A stretch of DNA of 50,563 bases from Leptolyngbya sp. FACHB-60 (GCF_014695775.1 NZ_JACJOX010000064.1:1-50563), one strand, 5' to 3'. Positions 1 through 8,503 are shown, counted from the stretch's first letter. Notes: generated by a model from the sequence alone, not told the origin. Numbers and translations are program-made.

Positions 1-129
1 TTTGAGACCTTCTACACCAAGAACATCTTGCTGAACGAAGGCATTCGGGCCTGGATGGCACCGACCGACCAGCCCCATGAGAAGTTTGTATTCCCCGAAG
101 AGGTACTCCCCCGTGGTAACGCTCTCTAG
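1..129 (+). CDS. psbD: photosystem II D2 protein, 3' end only
   Basis: This is the last 42 codons of psbD; the gene begins before the window. Frame 1 reads FETFYTKNILL, then GIRAWMAPTDQPHE, and ends PRGNAL before a TAG at 127-129. That is the standard D2 C-terminus. D2 is a core reaction-centre subunit of photosystem II in the thylakoid membrane and binds P680 chlorophylls and the quinone QA together with D1. The end overlaps the start of psbC, the usual cyanobacterial psbDC arrangement, so both are expected on one transcript and to be translationally coupled. Identification is secure despite the short length. Confidence 0.97.
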   Translation, partial: FETFYTKNILLNEGIRAWMAPTDQPHEKFVFPEEVLPRGNAL

Positions 130-1495
130 CAACTCGTATATTGCTGGGCGCGACCAAGAATCTACCGGCTTTGCCTGGTGGTCTGGTAACGCTCGTTTAA
201 TCAACCTATCCGGCAAGCTGTTGGGTGCCCACGTGGCCCACTCTGGCCTGATTGTGTTCTGGGCCGGGGCTATGACCCTGTTTGAAGTAGCCCACTTTGT
301 TCCCGATAAGCCTCTGTATGAGCAGGGCTTTATTCTGCTACCTCACCTAGCCACTCTGGGCTGGGGCGTAGGGCCCGGTGGTGAAGTGATCAACACCTTC
401 CCCTACTTCGTTGTCGGTGTGCTGCACCTGATTTCGTCGGCGGTACTAGGTCTTGGCGGTATTTACCATGCCCTGCGCGGTCCCGAAGTGCTGGAAGAGT
501 ACTCTTCCTTCTTCGGCTACGACTGGAAAGACAAGAACCAGATGACCAACATCATCGGCTACCACCTCATCCTGCTGGGTTGCGGTGCGCTGCTGCTGGT
601 GCTGAAAGCTTCCGTGTTCGGCGGTGTCTATGACACCTGGGCACCGGGTGGTGGCGATGTCCGCCTCATCACCAACCCGACTCTGAACCCCGCCGTTATC
701 TTTGGCTACCTGCTGGGTTCTCCCTTTGGTGGCGACGGCTGGATTGTCGGCGTCAACAACATGGAAGACATCATCGGCGGCCACATCTGGGTTGGCCTGA
801 TCTGCATTGCTGGCGGCATTTGGCACATTCTCACCACGCCCTTCGGCTGGGCCCGTCGTGCTTTGATTTGGTCTGGTGAAGCTTACCTATCGTACAGCCT
901 GGGCGCTCTGTCCCTGATGGGCTTTATCGCCTCCTGCTACGTATGGTTTAACAACACTGCGTATCCCTCTGAGTTCTACGGCCCCACCAACGCCGAGTCT
1001 TCTCAGGCTCAGGCAATGACCTTCCTGGTGCGCGACATGCGCCTGGGTGCCAACATCGGTGCGGCCCAAGGCCCCACTGGTTTGGGTAAGTACCTGATGC
1101 GCTCCCCCACTGGTGAGATCATCTTTGGTGGTGAAACCATGCGCTTTTGGGACTTCCAGGGTCCTTGGTTGGAGCCCCTGCGTGGCCCCAACGGCCTTGA
1201 CCTCGATAAGCTGACCAACGATATCCAAGATTGGCAGGTGCGTCGCGCAGCCGAGTACATGACTCACGCGCCCAACGCCTCCATCAACTCGGTGGGTGGT
1301 GTGATTACGGAAATTAACTCCGTGAACTTTGTTAACCCCCGCCAGTGGCTATCGACCTCTCACTTTGTATTGGGCTTCTTCTTCCTGATTGGCCACCTCT
1401 GGCATGCTGGTCGCGCCCGCGCGGCTGAGGCAGGCTTTGAGAAAGGTATTGATCGCGAAACTGAACCCGTGCTCGCTATGGGCGACCTCGACTAA
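113..1495 (+). CDS. psbC: photosystem II CP43 chlorophyll-binding protein
   Basis: CP43 is the inner antenna of photosystem II. It binds chlorophyll a and carotene and supplies a ligand to the oxygen-evolving cluster. Diagnostic segments are GNARLINLSGKLLGAHVAH, six hydrophobic helices, a large lumenal loop with GGETMRFWDF, and the end HLWHAGRARAAEAGFEKG. I chose GTG at 113, which gives 460 residues, the same as the Synechocystis protein as I recall it. An ATG at 77 in frame adds MRSLYSPKRYSP, which resembles the longer reading of plastid psbC. The GTG has a Shine-Dalgarno-like AGAGG at 99-103 and overlaps psbD by 17 bases, matching the GTG start known for cyanobacterial psbC. It is followed by a strong terminator. 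Confidence 0.97.
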   Translation: MVTLSSNSYIAGRDQESTGFAWWSGNARLINLSGKLLGAHVAHSGLIVFWAGAMTLFEVAHFVPDKPLYEQGFILLPHLATLGWGVGPGGEVINTFPYFVVGVLHLISSAVLGLGGIYHALRGPEVLEEYSSFFGYDWKDKNQMTNIIGYHLILLGCGALLLVLKASVFGGVYDTWAPGGGDVRLITNPTLNPAVIFGYLLGSPFGGDGWIVGVNNMEDIIGGHIWVGLICIAGGIWHILTTPFGWARRALIWSGEAYLSYSLGALSLMGFIASCYVWFNNTAYPSEFYGPTNAESSQAQAMTFLVRDMRLGANIGAAQGPTGLGKYLMRSPTGEIIFGGETMRFWDFQGPWLEPLRGPNGLDLDKLTNDIQDWQVRRAAEYMTHAPNASINSVGGVITEINSVNFVNPRQWLSTSHFVLGFFFLIGHLWHAGRARAAEAGFEKGIDRETEPVLAMGDLD

Positions 1496-1527
1496 AGTTG
1501 AGGCCAATCCGAGAGGGTTAACTAAGT

Positions 1528-1562
1528 AAAAGGCTCCTGCCCTAGGGCAGGAGCCTTTTTTA
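1528..1562 (+). terminator. intrinsic terminator of psbDC
   Basis: A perfect inverted repeat, GGCTCCTGCC and GGCAGGAGCC with a CTAG loop, is preceded by A residues and followed by a run of T. It lies about 30 bases after the psbC stop and is the best terminator in the window. The flanking A and T tracts mean it could also work leftward. Confidence 0.93.
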
Positions 1563-1634
1563 TTGATCTAGAAACATGACAGGTCTGAGCGAGATTTGCA
1601 GTGAAAGCCCTCCCAGTATTTGACTAAGCCTAGA

Positions 1635-2284
1635 GTTGGCGAAGTTGTTGTGTTGATGGGGCCATCTGGGTCGGGCAAATCAACCTTTATTCGCACCTTC
1701 AACGGCTTAGAGCCCTACCAAGGGGCAGCATCGATGACGGCACAGAAATCGCCCACGATAAGCAGGGTATAGAACTGGTGCGGTGAAAGGTCGGCATGGT
1801 GTTTCAGCAGTTCAACCTATTTCCCCACCTGACGATTTTAAAGATTTAAAAAACGTCACCCTGAGGCCAATTCACCTGTGCGGGCTATTCAAGGATGAGA
1901 CGGAAGTCAGGCTATGGAACTGGTAGAGCGAGTAGGCATTCTCACCAGGCCAATAAGTATACCGGGCAGCTTTCGGGGGCAACAGCAGCGAGTCGCCATT
2001 GCTCGCGCCCTAGCTATGCGTCCCAAAGTAATGCTGTTTGATAAACCGACCTCTGCCCTAGACCCAGAGAGAGTACAAGAAGTGCTGGCTGTAATGCGTG
2101 ACTTGGCAAAATCGGGTATGACAATGGTGTGTGTCACCCATGAAGTGGGGTTTGCCTAGGAGTAGCCGATCACATTATTTTTCTATCCGAGGGGCATTTA
2201 GTCGCTGACACAACCCCCGATGACTCCTTCAATAACCTCCAAGAGGAGCGGATTAAGAAGTTTTTATCTCAAATACTGCACTAA
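1635..2284 (+). pseudogene. decayed amino-acid ABC transporter ATP-binding gene (GlnQ/HisP type)
   Basis: Translating all three frames recovers an ordered but broken polar-amino-acid ABC ATPase. First comes VVVLMGPSGSGKST (Walker A, about 1644-1685). A frame change follows near 1720. Then GTEIAHDKQGIELVR runs to an in-frame stop near 1783, and KVGMVFQQFNLFPHL (Q-loop) follows directly. Another break lies near 1845, and MELVERVGIL begins at 1914. The remaining part has lost key residues: the signature LSGGQ reads SFRGQ, and Walker B reads LFDKPTSALDP, where the catalytic Glu is Lys. A stop at 2157 splits the end, after which ADHIIFLSEGHLVA and FLSQILH continue in another frame. No permease or binding-protein gene is nearby. 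This is old decay, not one sequencing error. Confidence 0.9.
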
Positions 2285-2377
2285 AAAAACTTTGCCCTAA
2301 AATATTTTCCATAGCCAAAGACTAGGCGCCGCTACAGCAAAATCCTGGCAATTTTTAGGTGGAGTCTTTTTAGGGAG

Positions 2378-2620
2378 TTAATAAATCTCAGGCTCGGGCT
2401 GGGCCATGATGAAGTTTGACGGGTCGTTGAGGTAGCGAATGGTATCTTCTTCGAGGCGGTGAATGAGATAGGGTTCGAGGGCGTCGGAGTGGCGAAGGGC
2501 GGCTAGATAGCCTTCGAGGTAAAGCCGCAGCTCGCTGGTGCGATAGCCTCGGTTCCACTGGTCGACGAAGGCATCGGTAATTCGTTGATAGTACCGAACA
2601 GCTTTGGCATCCTGAAGCAT
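2378..2620 (-). CDS. small conserved cyanobacterial protein, DUF6761-like
   Basis: An 80-residue soluble protein, helical in appearance, with RYYQRITDAF, DQWNRGYRTSELRLYLEGYL, LRHSDALEPYLIHRLEE and DPSNF. I recognise this as a family found across cyanobacteria and believe its name is DUF6761; no function is known to me. There is no signal peptide, membrane segment or cysteine motif. The gene stands alone: 177 bases separate it from the glycosyltransferase stop to its right, enough for its own promoter. To the left lies only the ABC pseudogene, read in the opposite direction. Function cannot be inferred from context. Confidence 0.8.
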   Translation of the reverse strand: MLQDAKAVRYYQRITDAFVDQWNRGYRTSELRLYLEGYLAALRHSDALEPYLIHRLEEDTIRYLNDPSNFIMAQPEPEIY

Positions 2621-2797
2621 GGGAGGTAGACCTATAAAACTCGACGGTGGTTGGGGGTAGATCTCGCTCTGTAGTTAAGATTTTCCCCTAAAGGGTGAAA
2701 AACCTGATGAGTTTCTTAACGTACCGTTATACGTATCTTTATACACCGTTCTCCCAGGGCAGGGAGTGCGGGTTATGACACTACTCAATGTCGGTTA

Positions 2798-4009
2798 CTA
2801 AGGAAACAGAGCTTTGGAGTTGGTTAAGGACTCGGGCAGAACGTTACGGTAAGCGGCAAGGGTTTGATGGGCGATCGCATCCCAGTCGTAATACTCTCTA
2901 GCATAGGCCCTAGCCCGCTGCCCCCGCAGCCGCCGTTGGGCAGAATCTTTCAAGGCCTCAGCTAAGACCTGGGTGACCCCGTCTAGGCTTAAGTCGCACA
3001 CCCAGCCGCTGCCGCTGGCAGCGATGTCGGGCCAGATATAGACCCCCTTAGACACGACCACCGGCACCCCCGCAGCCATGGCCTCAGCTACGGCAATGCC
3101 AAAGTTCTCGTAGTAGGAGGGCAGCACAAATAGATCCGCAGCTTGCAGCAGGGCAGCTTTGGCATCACCGCTCACAAACCCTGTGAGCGTGGTGCGATCG
3201 CCCAGAGGAGTGGCCCGCAGGCGATCGCCAATAGTCCGCTCATAGGCTGGGTCTTGAGGATTTCCCCCCGCCAGCACCAGATGAAACTCACTGCCCAGGG
3301 CAGTGAGCTGTTCCAGGGCCGGCAACAGCAGATCGAGCCCCTTCTTAGGATCTAGGCGAGAGAGGTAGAGCATTAGGGGGCGACCCTGGGGAATCTGCAT
3401 CTGCGCCAAAATTCTCTGGCATTCAGCTTCTGGCAACGCGTTTGGCGACTGCACTCCCAGCGGGATTACCCAATCTTCAGCGCTGGCCCCAAACCGATGG
3501 GAGACCTCTGCCTCGATCGGGCTAGTGAAGTGCAGCGCTGCCGCTCCGGCAATGTTGGGGGCTTCAAACAGCCGTCCGTAGATTTGCTTGAGTCGCTTTT
3601 TTTTCTGCAAATCTGCTGGGTCGAGGGTACCCAGGGGACGCAGCACATAGGGTAGACCGCGATCGCGCGCCACCGTTGCCGCCGCCGTGCTCAGGGGCGA
3701 AAACAACGCGTGAATGTGGGCCAGATCAAACTCGTGAGCGTGTTGGTAAAGCCAAGTCAAAAGCCCCGCCGAAAACTTATACCGCCGCCAGGGCGAACAG
3801 GCAAAGTAGCGCACTGAATAGTTTTCTTCCCGTACCGGCACGCCTAAGGGAACCGCCAGCGGTGACTGACCCGAGTCGCCATTGGCATTAGTGGTAAGAA
3901 TCGTCACCTCCGCCCCCGCCGCTGCCAACCCCTGGGCAAAGCCACGCACCATTTGGCTGGGGCCGCCGTAGATGAGGGAGATGGAGGGGACGATTTGGAG
4001 GACGCGCAT
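2798..4009 (-). CDS. GT4 family glycosyltransferase
   Basis: A 403-residue GT-B fold glycosyltransferase of the GT4 type, which moves a sugar from a nucleotide sugar to an acceptor. The N-domain starts MRVLQIVPSISLIYGGPSQM with the typical Gly-rich acceptor-side loop. The C-domain has LYLSRLDPKKGLDLLLPAL and the EX7E donor motif in YENFGIAVAEAM, followed by AAGVPVVVSKG. An open frame extends upstream to 4174, but the extra 55 residues are low complexity and come from a G/A-rich spacer, so I chose the ATG at 4009. It follows another GT4 gene on the same strand, suggesting joint work on an exopolysaccharide, lipopolysaccharide or glycolipid. The acceptor cannot be predicted. Confidence 0.9.
   Translation of the reverse strand: MRVLQIVPSISLIYGGPSQMVRGFAQGLAAAGAEVTILTTNANGDSGQSPLAVPLGVPVREENYSVRYFACSPWRRYKFSAGLLTWLYQHAHEFDLAHIHALFSPLSTAAATVARDRGLPYVLRPLGTLDPADLQKKKRLKQIYGRLFEAPNIAGAAALHFTSPIEAEVSHRFGASAEDWVIPLGVQSPNALPEAECQRILAQMQIPQGRPLMLYLSRLDPKKGLDLLLPALEQLTALGSEFHLVLAGGNPQDPAYERTIGDRLRATPLGDRTTLTGFVSGDAKAALLQAADLFVLPSYYENFGIAVAEAMAAGVPVVVSKGVYIWPDIAASGSGWVCDLSLDGVTQVLAEALKDSAQRRLRGQRARAYAREYYDWDAIAHQTLAAYRNVLPESLTNSKALFP
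2871..2878. repeat. HIP1 palindrome GCGATCGC (representative copy of many)
   Basis: GCGATCGC recurs throughout the window, in genes and between them; other copies are at 3194-3201, 3221-3228 and 4573-4580. This is the Highly Iterated Palindrome 1 of cyanobacterial genomes. It supports the assignment to cyanobacteria. Its function is not settled. Confidence 0.9.
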
Positions 4010-4170
4010 GGGTAGAGGAGGTGAGGGAGATAAGGGAGATGGGGAAATAGGGGAGTAAAGAAGTGGAAGATAGTAAGCGGAGGAGGAAACATTTAAGGAT
4101 GGATATGTTTGACTGTTGAAGTAACCTCCTCGCCCCAACTCTTCCATCCCCCTCACCTCCCCTATCTTCC
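4010..4170. repeat. purine-rich low-complexity spacer
   Basis: Between the two glycosyltransferase genes the plus strand is rich in GGGAGAT-like units (4010-4080). A pyrimidine-rich counterpart (CCCCTCACCTCCCCTATC, about 4150-4170) is roughly complementary to the beginning, so an imperfect long hairpin could form. Such GGGAGAT-type spacers are common in filamentous cyanobacteria. No gene is seen; the open frame through it is compositional. Confidence 0.5.
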
Positions 4171-5349
4171 TCACCGCACCCCAATCTCTTCGTAGAACTC
4201 CAACAATTGCTTTGCCAACGCTCGGTTCGTATAACGACCCATGGCGCGGTAGTAGCCTGATTCCCCGAGAGATTGCCTCCGGGCAGGATTCTCCATCAAG
4301 AGGCGCAGGTGCTCCGCAAGGGCAGGGGCGTTGCCTTCGGGAAAGACGAGGCCGGCCTGGTCAATAACGTGGGGAATTTCGCCGGAGTCGGAGCCGATGA
4401 CGGGAACAGCGCAGGCCATAGCTTCAATGAGAACGTGACCGAATTGTTCTTTCCAACCTTTGGCGGTAAGCGTTTTAAACTTCTCAGTGGTTTCGGAGGG
4501 CAGCACTAGGGTGTGCATGAGGTTGATATAGTTGGGCACCTGATCGTGGGGAATGCCAGTCACCCAGCGGAGGCGATCGCCGATGCCCAACCCATCAGCC
4601 TTTGCTTGAATGGTATCTCGCAGTTCGCCTCGACCCACTAGCAGCCACACCCAGGGCTGAGGCTGGTCTCGCAGAGTGGTCAAGGCAGCGCAGAGAGTCA
4701 GCAGTCCCTTTTCTTCGACGAAGCGACCGCAGTAGCCCACCACAAAGGCATCACTGGCAATAGCGAGGGACTGGGCTAACTCGGGCTGGGGCTGGGGACG
4801 GAACAGGGTTTCATCGACGCCGAGCTGAGGCATGACCCGGTAGGGGGCGATGTAACCGCGATCGCGCAAAACATTTGCCCCGTCCTGGTTGCCCACCACC
4901 AGACCGTGGGTATGCCGCAAGTTATAGGCTTCGAGAGCAGAGATCGGGAATTTGAGCTGGTAGGGTAAGTTCCACCAGGTGAACAAGACGTTTTTGGCCC
5001 TGAGGCCCAGCAGGCGGTTGAGAGTGATGGTTTGGGCGTAGCCCAGCGCTTTAGCGCCCTGCTCAACCTGAATGACCTGGGGCCGAAATTTTTGCAGCAA
5101 TCTAATCAGATCGGGACCAAAGGTGAGCAATCCCTGGTTGTTTTGGCTGAGATTGCTGAGGGGCTGCACCCGAAAGTTACCCGCTCGCAAGGGTTCAGAG
5201 ACAATCAGCCGGTTTTGCACGCCGCCGGGCTGCCAGCGTTGAGGAACGCCCACCACCACCTCCATCTCGGGGGAAAGCTGGGCCAATGCACGCAGCTTTT
5301 CGCGGTTGAGGTCAACAATATAAGTGTGGCTAAGCACGAGCACACGCAT
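4171..5349 (-). CDS. GT4 family glycosyltransferase
   Basis: A 392-residue GT-B glycosyltransferase. The start MRVLVLSHTYIVD matches the family's usual first strand; an ATG four codons upstream at 5361 is an alternative. The C-domain shows VGYCGRFVEEKGLLTLCAAL, then VLLVGRGEL-type sequence (WLLVGRGELRD), and the EX7E motif in KEQFGHVLIEAMACAVPVIG with GSDSGEIPHVI after it. The phrase VLPSETTEKFKTLTAKGWKEQFG is typical of one GT4 subgroup. It lies upstream of a second GT4 gene with a 161-base spacer, so the two may be co-transcribed. The sugar and acceptor are unknown. No membrane segment is evident, so it is probably cytosolic or membrane-associated. Confidence 0.9.
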   Translation of the reverse strand: MRVLVLSHTYIVDLNREKLRALAQLSPEMEVVVGVPQRWQPGGVQNRLIVSEPLRAGNFRVQPLSNLSQNNQGLLTFGPDLIRLLQKFRPQVIQVEQGAKALGYAQTITLNRLLGLRAKNVLFTWWNLPYQLKFPISALEAYNLRHTHGLVVGNQDGANVLRDRGYIAPYRVMPQLGVDETLFRPQPQPELAQSLAIASDAFVVGYCGRFVEEKGLLTLCAALTTLRDQPQPWVWLLVGRGELRDTIQAKADGLGIGDRLRWVTGIPHDQVPNYINLMHTLVLPSETTEKFKTLTAKGWKEQFGHVLIEAMACAVPVIGSDSGEIPHVIDQAGLVFPEGNAPALAEHLRLLMENPARRQSLGESGYYRAMGRYTNRALAKQLLEFYEEIGVR

Positions 5350-5486
5350 GGTTGGCGGCATCCACAGAAAGGGACACTTCTAGGTTGCCCAAGGGGTAGT
5401 CAGGGGTTGCACTGGGCAACCGTCAGAGGGCAGGGTTACTCAAAATGCAGGTGCCAAGCAGTGTTGCCAGGGCTGACCAGATGCCT

Positions 5487-5786
5487 TTACCCATCACTTC
5501 CAGAAACTGTTTCCGCATCCCCGCGATTGCCTACTGCACTCTCGGCCTGGCCGTAGCGAATTGGCCCCCTAACAGTTTTGGGGTCAACCATTTGCCCTCT
5601 CTGTTGGGCAACGATCTGCCCCTCGGCCACTAGCTCAACGCCGACTTCACGAACAGCAGGCATGAGTTCGCGCCAATTTTTAGGACTGAGGGCGCGGGCG
5701 ACTTCGGAGGGGCAGATCGTTTTGCTGGGGCCGCGTTGGGCAAGCAAACCGAGCAAGGTGGTGCGGAGGTCTGCAGAAACGATCAT
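5487..5786 (-). CDS. DUF3253 domain protein
   Basis: A 99-residue protein. Residues about 5-80 contain the DUF3253 pattern: ICPSEVARAL, WRELMPAVREVGVELV, then GQIVAQQRG, VDPKTVRGPIR. The family is small, probably winged-helix-like, with no function known to me. The last 20 residues are polar and not conserved in appearance. Its ATG overlaps the stop of the preceding alpha/beta hydrolase gene by four bases (ATGA on the minus strand), so the two are almost certainly translationally coupled. That pairing does not reveal its role. Confidence 0.88.
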   Translation of the reverse strand: MIVSADLRTTLLGLLAQRGPSKTICPSEVARALSPKNWRELMPAVREVGVELVAEGQIVAQQRGQMVDPKTVRGPIRYGQAESAVGNRGDAETVSGSDG

Positions 5787-6649
5787 GGCTCCAAGGCGAG
5801 GAATTCGTCCATGAGAGCGTTGACCTGGAGAGGGCGCTCCTGCTGCACCCAGTGGCTACATTGGGGAATGTAGCGCAGCCGCAGATGGCGTACGTAGTCT
5901 TCGGTGCCGACGGAGAGTTCTTTGCCCAGAGCCGCATCGGCTTCGCCCCAGATCAACAGGGTGGGCACTTCGAGAATGCCCCAGGGTCGCCACTGCGGGC
6001 CGCTAAAGCTCAAGGCCCGGTAGTAGTTGACCATGGCGGTGAGGGCACCGGGTTTGGCGGCGGCGGTTTTGTAGGCTTGCAGATCAGCGGCGCTAAAGGT
6101 ACTTTTATCGATCGCCATGCCCTGCAACATTTGCTCGATCAGCCAGTAGTCGCCTGCCTGCAACAGGAGTTCGGGCAACAGCGGTAGCTGAAAGGCCCCA
6201 ATATACCAGCTGCGCAATAGCTGCTGAGGATGGCGCAGCCCCTCGGCAAACTTAGCGGGGTGGGGAATATTCATCACGATTAGCGACTGGAGCAGCTCGG
6301 GGTGGGCGTAGGCAAAAGCCCAGGCGATCGCGCCCCCCCAGTCGTGTCCCACCAGCACCGCCCGGTCATAGCCTAGAGCGGCAATAGCCCCCCGCACATC
6401 CTCCACTAAAACATCCAGGCGATAGGCGTCGACACCTGGGGGCTTGTCGCTGTCGTTGTAGCCCCGCAGGTCTAGGGCAACGCAGGTATATTGGGCCGCA
6501 AAATGGTCGAGCTGGTGCCGCCAAGAGTACCAAAATTCTGGAAAGCCGTGCAAAAACAGCATCAGCGGTCCTTGCCCCTGACGGACGTAGTGCAGGTGCA
6601 GGCCGTTAGTTTGCAGAAACCCGTGCTGTCTGTTGACGGTTGCGGTCAT
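5783..6649 (-). CDS. alpha/beta hydrolase, epoxide hydrolase-like
   Basis: A 288-residue alpha/beta-hydrolase. HGFPE at residues 34-38 forms the oxyanion-hole region and GHDWGG at 101-106 is the nucleophile elbow with Asp103. Asp instead of Ser places it with epoxide hydrolases and haloalkane dehalogenases, which form a covalent alkyl-enzyme ester. HGFPE favours the epoxide hydrolase side. WGEADAALG holds the likely acid and CSHWVQQERP the catalytic His near the end. A lid domain spans about 130-215. Substrate is unknown; close cyanobacterial relatives are often simply named alpha/beta fold hydrolase. It is first of a two-gene unit with the DUF3253 gene and has a 480-base upstream region of its own. 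Confidence 0.92.
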   Translation of the reverse strand: MTATVNRQHGFLQTNGLHLHYVRQGQGPLMLFLHGFPEFWYSWRHQLDHFAAQYTCVALDLRGYNDSDKPPGVDAYRLDVLVEDVRGAIAALGYDRAVLVGHDWGGAIAWAFAYAHPELLQSLIVMNIPHPAKFAEGLRHPQQLLRSWYIGAFQLPLLPELLLQAGDYWLIEQMLQGMAIDKSTFSAADLQAYKTAAAKPGALTAMVNYYRALSFSGPQWRPWGILEVPTLLIWGEADAALGKELSVGTEDYVRHLRLRYIPQCSHWVQQERPLQVNALMDEFLALEP

Positions 6650-7132
6650 CGCACTACTGGGTTCAACGTCTCCTTAACTATACCGAGAACCCCCAGGGAC
6701 CGGGCCAATCCCTAATTTAAATCAGGGTTCTAATTACATAATCGCTTAATAGCGACCCAGGTAATACCGGGGCACTAGCTCCAGCAATAAGTTCCGCCAA
6801 CTTGGCCTAGCCGAGACGCTGAGCAAAGCAAACCTATGTAAATTATGGCGGCGGTTGTAACGCTCTCACCCACAGATGAACTGTATAAGAATTTACAAAA
6901 TCTTCTTGATACCACGGAGAAAACATCCGGATTCTGGCATCAGATTGCATAGCATTAGGAATGCATTGATCTGATACAGGGCATTGGCCAGCCTTCCTTA
7001 GGTCAAAGTTGTGGCTACCTTGCTAGACCTAGTGGGCTTAATAAATTTGCGATGGTGAAAGCTTTCAGCGATCGCGGCCTAGATAGCTCTTCAGAGCTTA
7101 GCCCTCACCACATTTCTGAAACTGGTGCGTAC
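6650..7132. other. intergenic region with a weak hairpin
   Basis: This region lies between divergent genes and is more AT-rich than its neighbours. I see no convincing RNA gene. The only structure is an imperfect hairpin at 6939-6975 (ATCAGAT arm, loop region with GCAT repeats, ATCTGAT arm). Promoters for both flanking genes should be here, but I cannot place them with confidence. Confidence 0.4.
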
Positions 7133-8016
7133 ATGACCTCACTTGATGATTTGACTCTGTTGCAGTGGTTTGTCTCGGGGGATGCCACCCTAGAGGCAAA
7201 TCAGTCGCTGCGCCTTCAGCCCGCCAACAATGTGCGTCAGCTTCTAGGCCGCAAAGGATCGTTGTTAGCCACCGCCTACGATGCCACTACTCCGGCTCGC
7301 ATTGAGGTGCGCCGCCACACCGACTACACCAATGTGCTGCACCAGGTCTTGATCGATCATCACTTTTTGCCCGTTGGTCAGGGATTAGATAGCCAGTGTT
7401 GTGCTATGCCCAGCACCCTATCCCCCAGGGCTACCACGTCAACTACGCCGCCGCCCGCCAGCTCTGGAAGCAATGGTGGATGCAGCATAGCCGCCGCGGC
7501 AATCGCCCGCTGCAGCTTGACCTGCTAGTGTTGGCCCAAAATCAGTGGTACCCGATTCGCGACATTGCCATTAATAGCGGCACCCTCTACGTCGAGACCC
7601 TGCGGGGCGAGAACGTTTACCACGGCGATGACATGGTGGCCTGGCTTGAAAAAGAGCCCTGCGAAGAGGGCGACAAAACCTGTGTTTGGTCACCGCCGCC
7701 AGGTCGAGCTGTACCAACTCCGACTGCTGAGCCACCCGTTTCTGCTGCGCCTGTGCCGGTAAGAGTACCCGATCCAGCCCCTCGCCCGGCCCCTCCCCCA
7801 AGATTCCCAGGTGCCCCAGCCCCTCAGGCTACCGTAGACCCCACTTTGGCCCCAGTAGTCTATGCCCTAGATGGCAAGGTCTACATCCAGACTGCTGTGG
7901 GTGTGGTCGTAGTTGAGGGCAAAGAGCTAAAGGCTTATAAATCCCTGCATCAGACGGCGATCGCCTCCGAGAGCCAGTCTACGAGCGTGGCAACAGTCAG
8001 TCAGCGTCTTAGGTAA
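7133..8016 (+). pseudogene. hypothetical protein gene interrupted by a one-base frame change
   Basis: Two overlapping frames look like one protein. Frame 2 begins MTSLDDLTLLQWFVSGD at 7133 (an ATG at 7052 adds 27 unconvincing residues) and is protein-like through FLPVGQGLDS near 7395. It then turns into Ala/Ser/Thr/Pro-rich shadow sequence. Frame 1 becomes protein-like from LCYAQHPIPQGYHVNY at about 7399, runs through LWKQWWMQHSRRG, a Pro-rich linker (about 7690-7840) and VVYALDGKVYIQT, and stops at 8016. A loss of one base near 7390-7400 explains both. It could be a real mutation, a sequencing error, or less likely recoding. Function is unknown. The 3' end overlaps the convergent sixA gene by 8 bases. 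Confidence 0.65.
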
Positions 8017-8503
8017 ACAGCCTAGGGGGCAGCAGCCACAGCAGAGTGCCTCGACCATAGTCAATCTGAGCCCAGGTAGCGATTTCAAACTCAAGGCAGA
8101 CCATGGCAGCCGTGGGCATGGCCACGGTACCACCGCCCAAAAAAAACGAAACTGCATCAGCCCAGGTTGGCTGATGACCCACCAGCATGAGCGATCGGTG
8201 GTGGTTTGGCACCGAGTGAATCACCTCTAGCACCTGGTCGATCGAGGCTTCGTAGAGGTCGTCGGTGACGCTCATGGGGCAGGGCCATTGACCGGCTTCC
8301 ATGGCAATCTCTAGCGTGGTGCGGGCTCGCACCGCCGACGAGGTAATGGCCAGATCGGGGACTTTGCCCGCCGTCGCCAGCAGCTTGCCCATGGTTTTGG
8401 CGGCAACAATGCCGCGCTCGGCTACCGGGCGATCGCGATCGCGACCATTGCTCACGTTCCAGTCAGATTTGCCGTGGCGAAAGAGAATTAGCTGCTTGGT
8501 CAT
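8009..8503 (-). CDS. sixA: phosphohistidine phosphatase SixA-like
   Basis: A 164-residue member of the histidine phosphatase superfamily. The catalytic RHG triplet lies in LILFRHGKSDW at residues 5-15, the second Arg in SSAVRARTTLEIA, and the second His in LMLVGHQPTWADAV. RHGKSDW and the short length are typical of SixA, which removes phosphate from phosphohistidine on HPt domains in bacteria. In a genome with many hybrid kinases this could matter, but the three kinases in this window have no evident HPt domain and lie 30 kb away. The gene converges on, and slightly overlaps, the frameshifted gene to its left. Confidence 0.88.
   Translation of the reverse strand: MTKQLILFRHGKSDWNVSNGRDRDRPVAERGIVAAKTMGKLLATAGKVPDLAITSSAVRARTTLEIAMEAGQWPCPMSVTDDLYEASIDQVLEVIHSVPNHHRSLMLVGHQPTWADAVSFFLGGGTVAMPTAAMVCLEFEIATWAQIDYGRGTLLWLLPPRLFT

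Noticed and set aside
4000..4180. short repeated units considered as a CRISPR array
   Set aside because: The units are degenerate, purine-rich and not separated by unique spacers of constant length.
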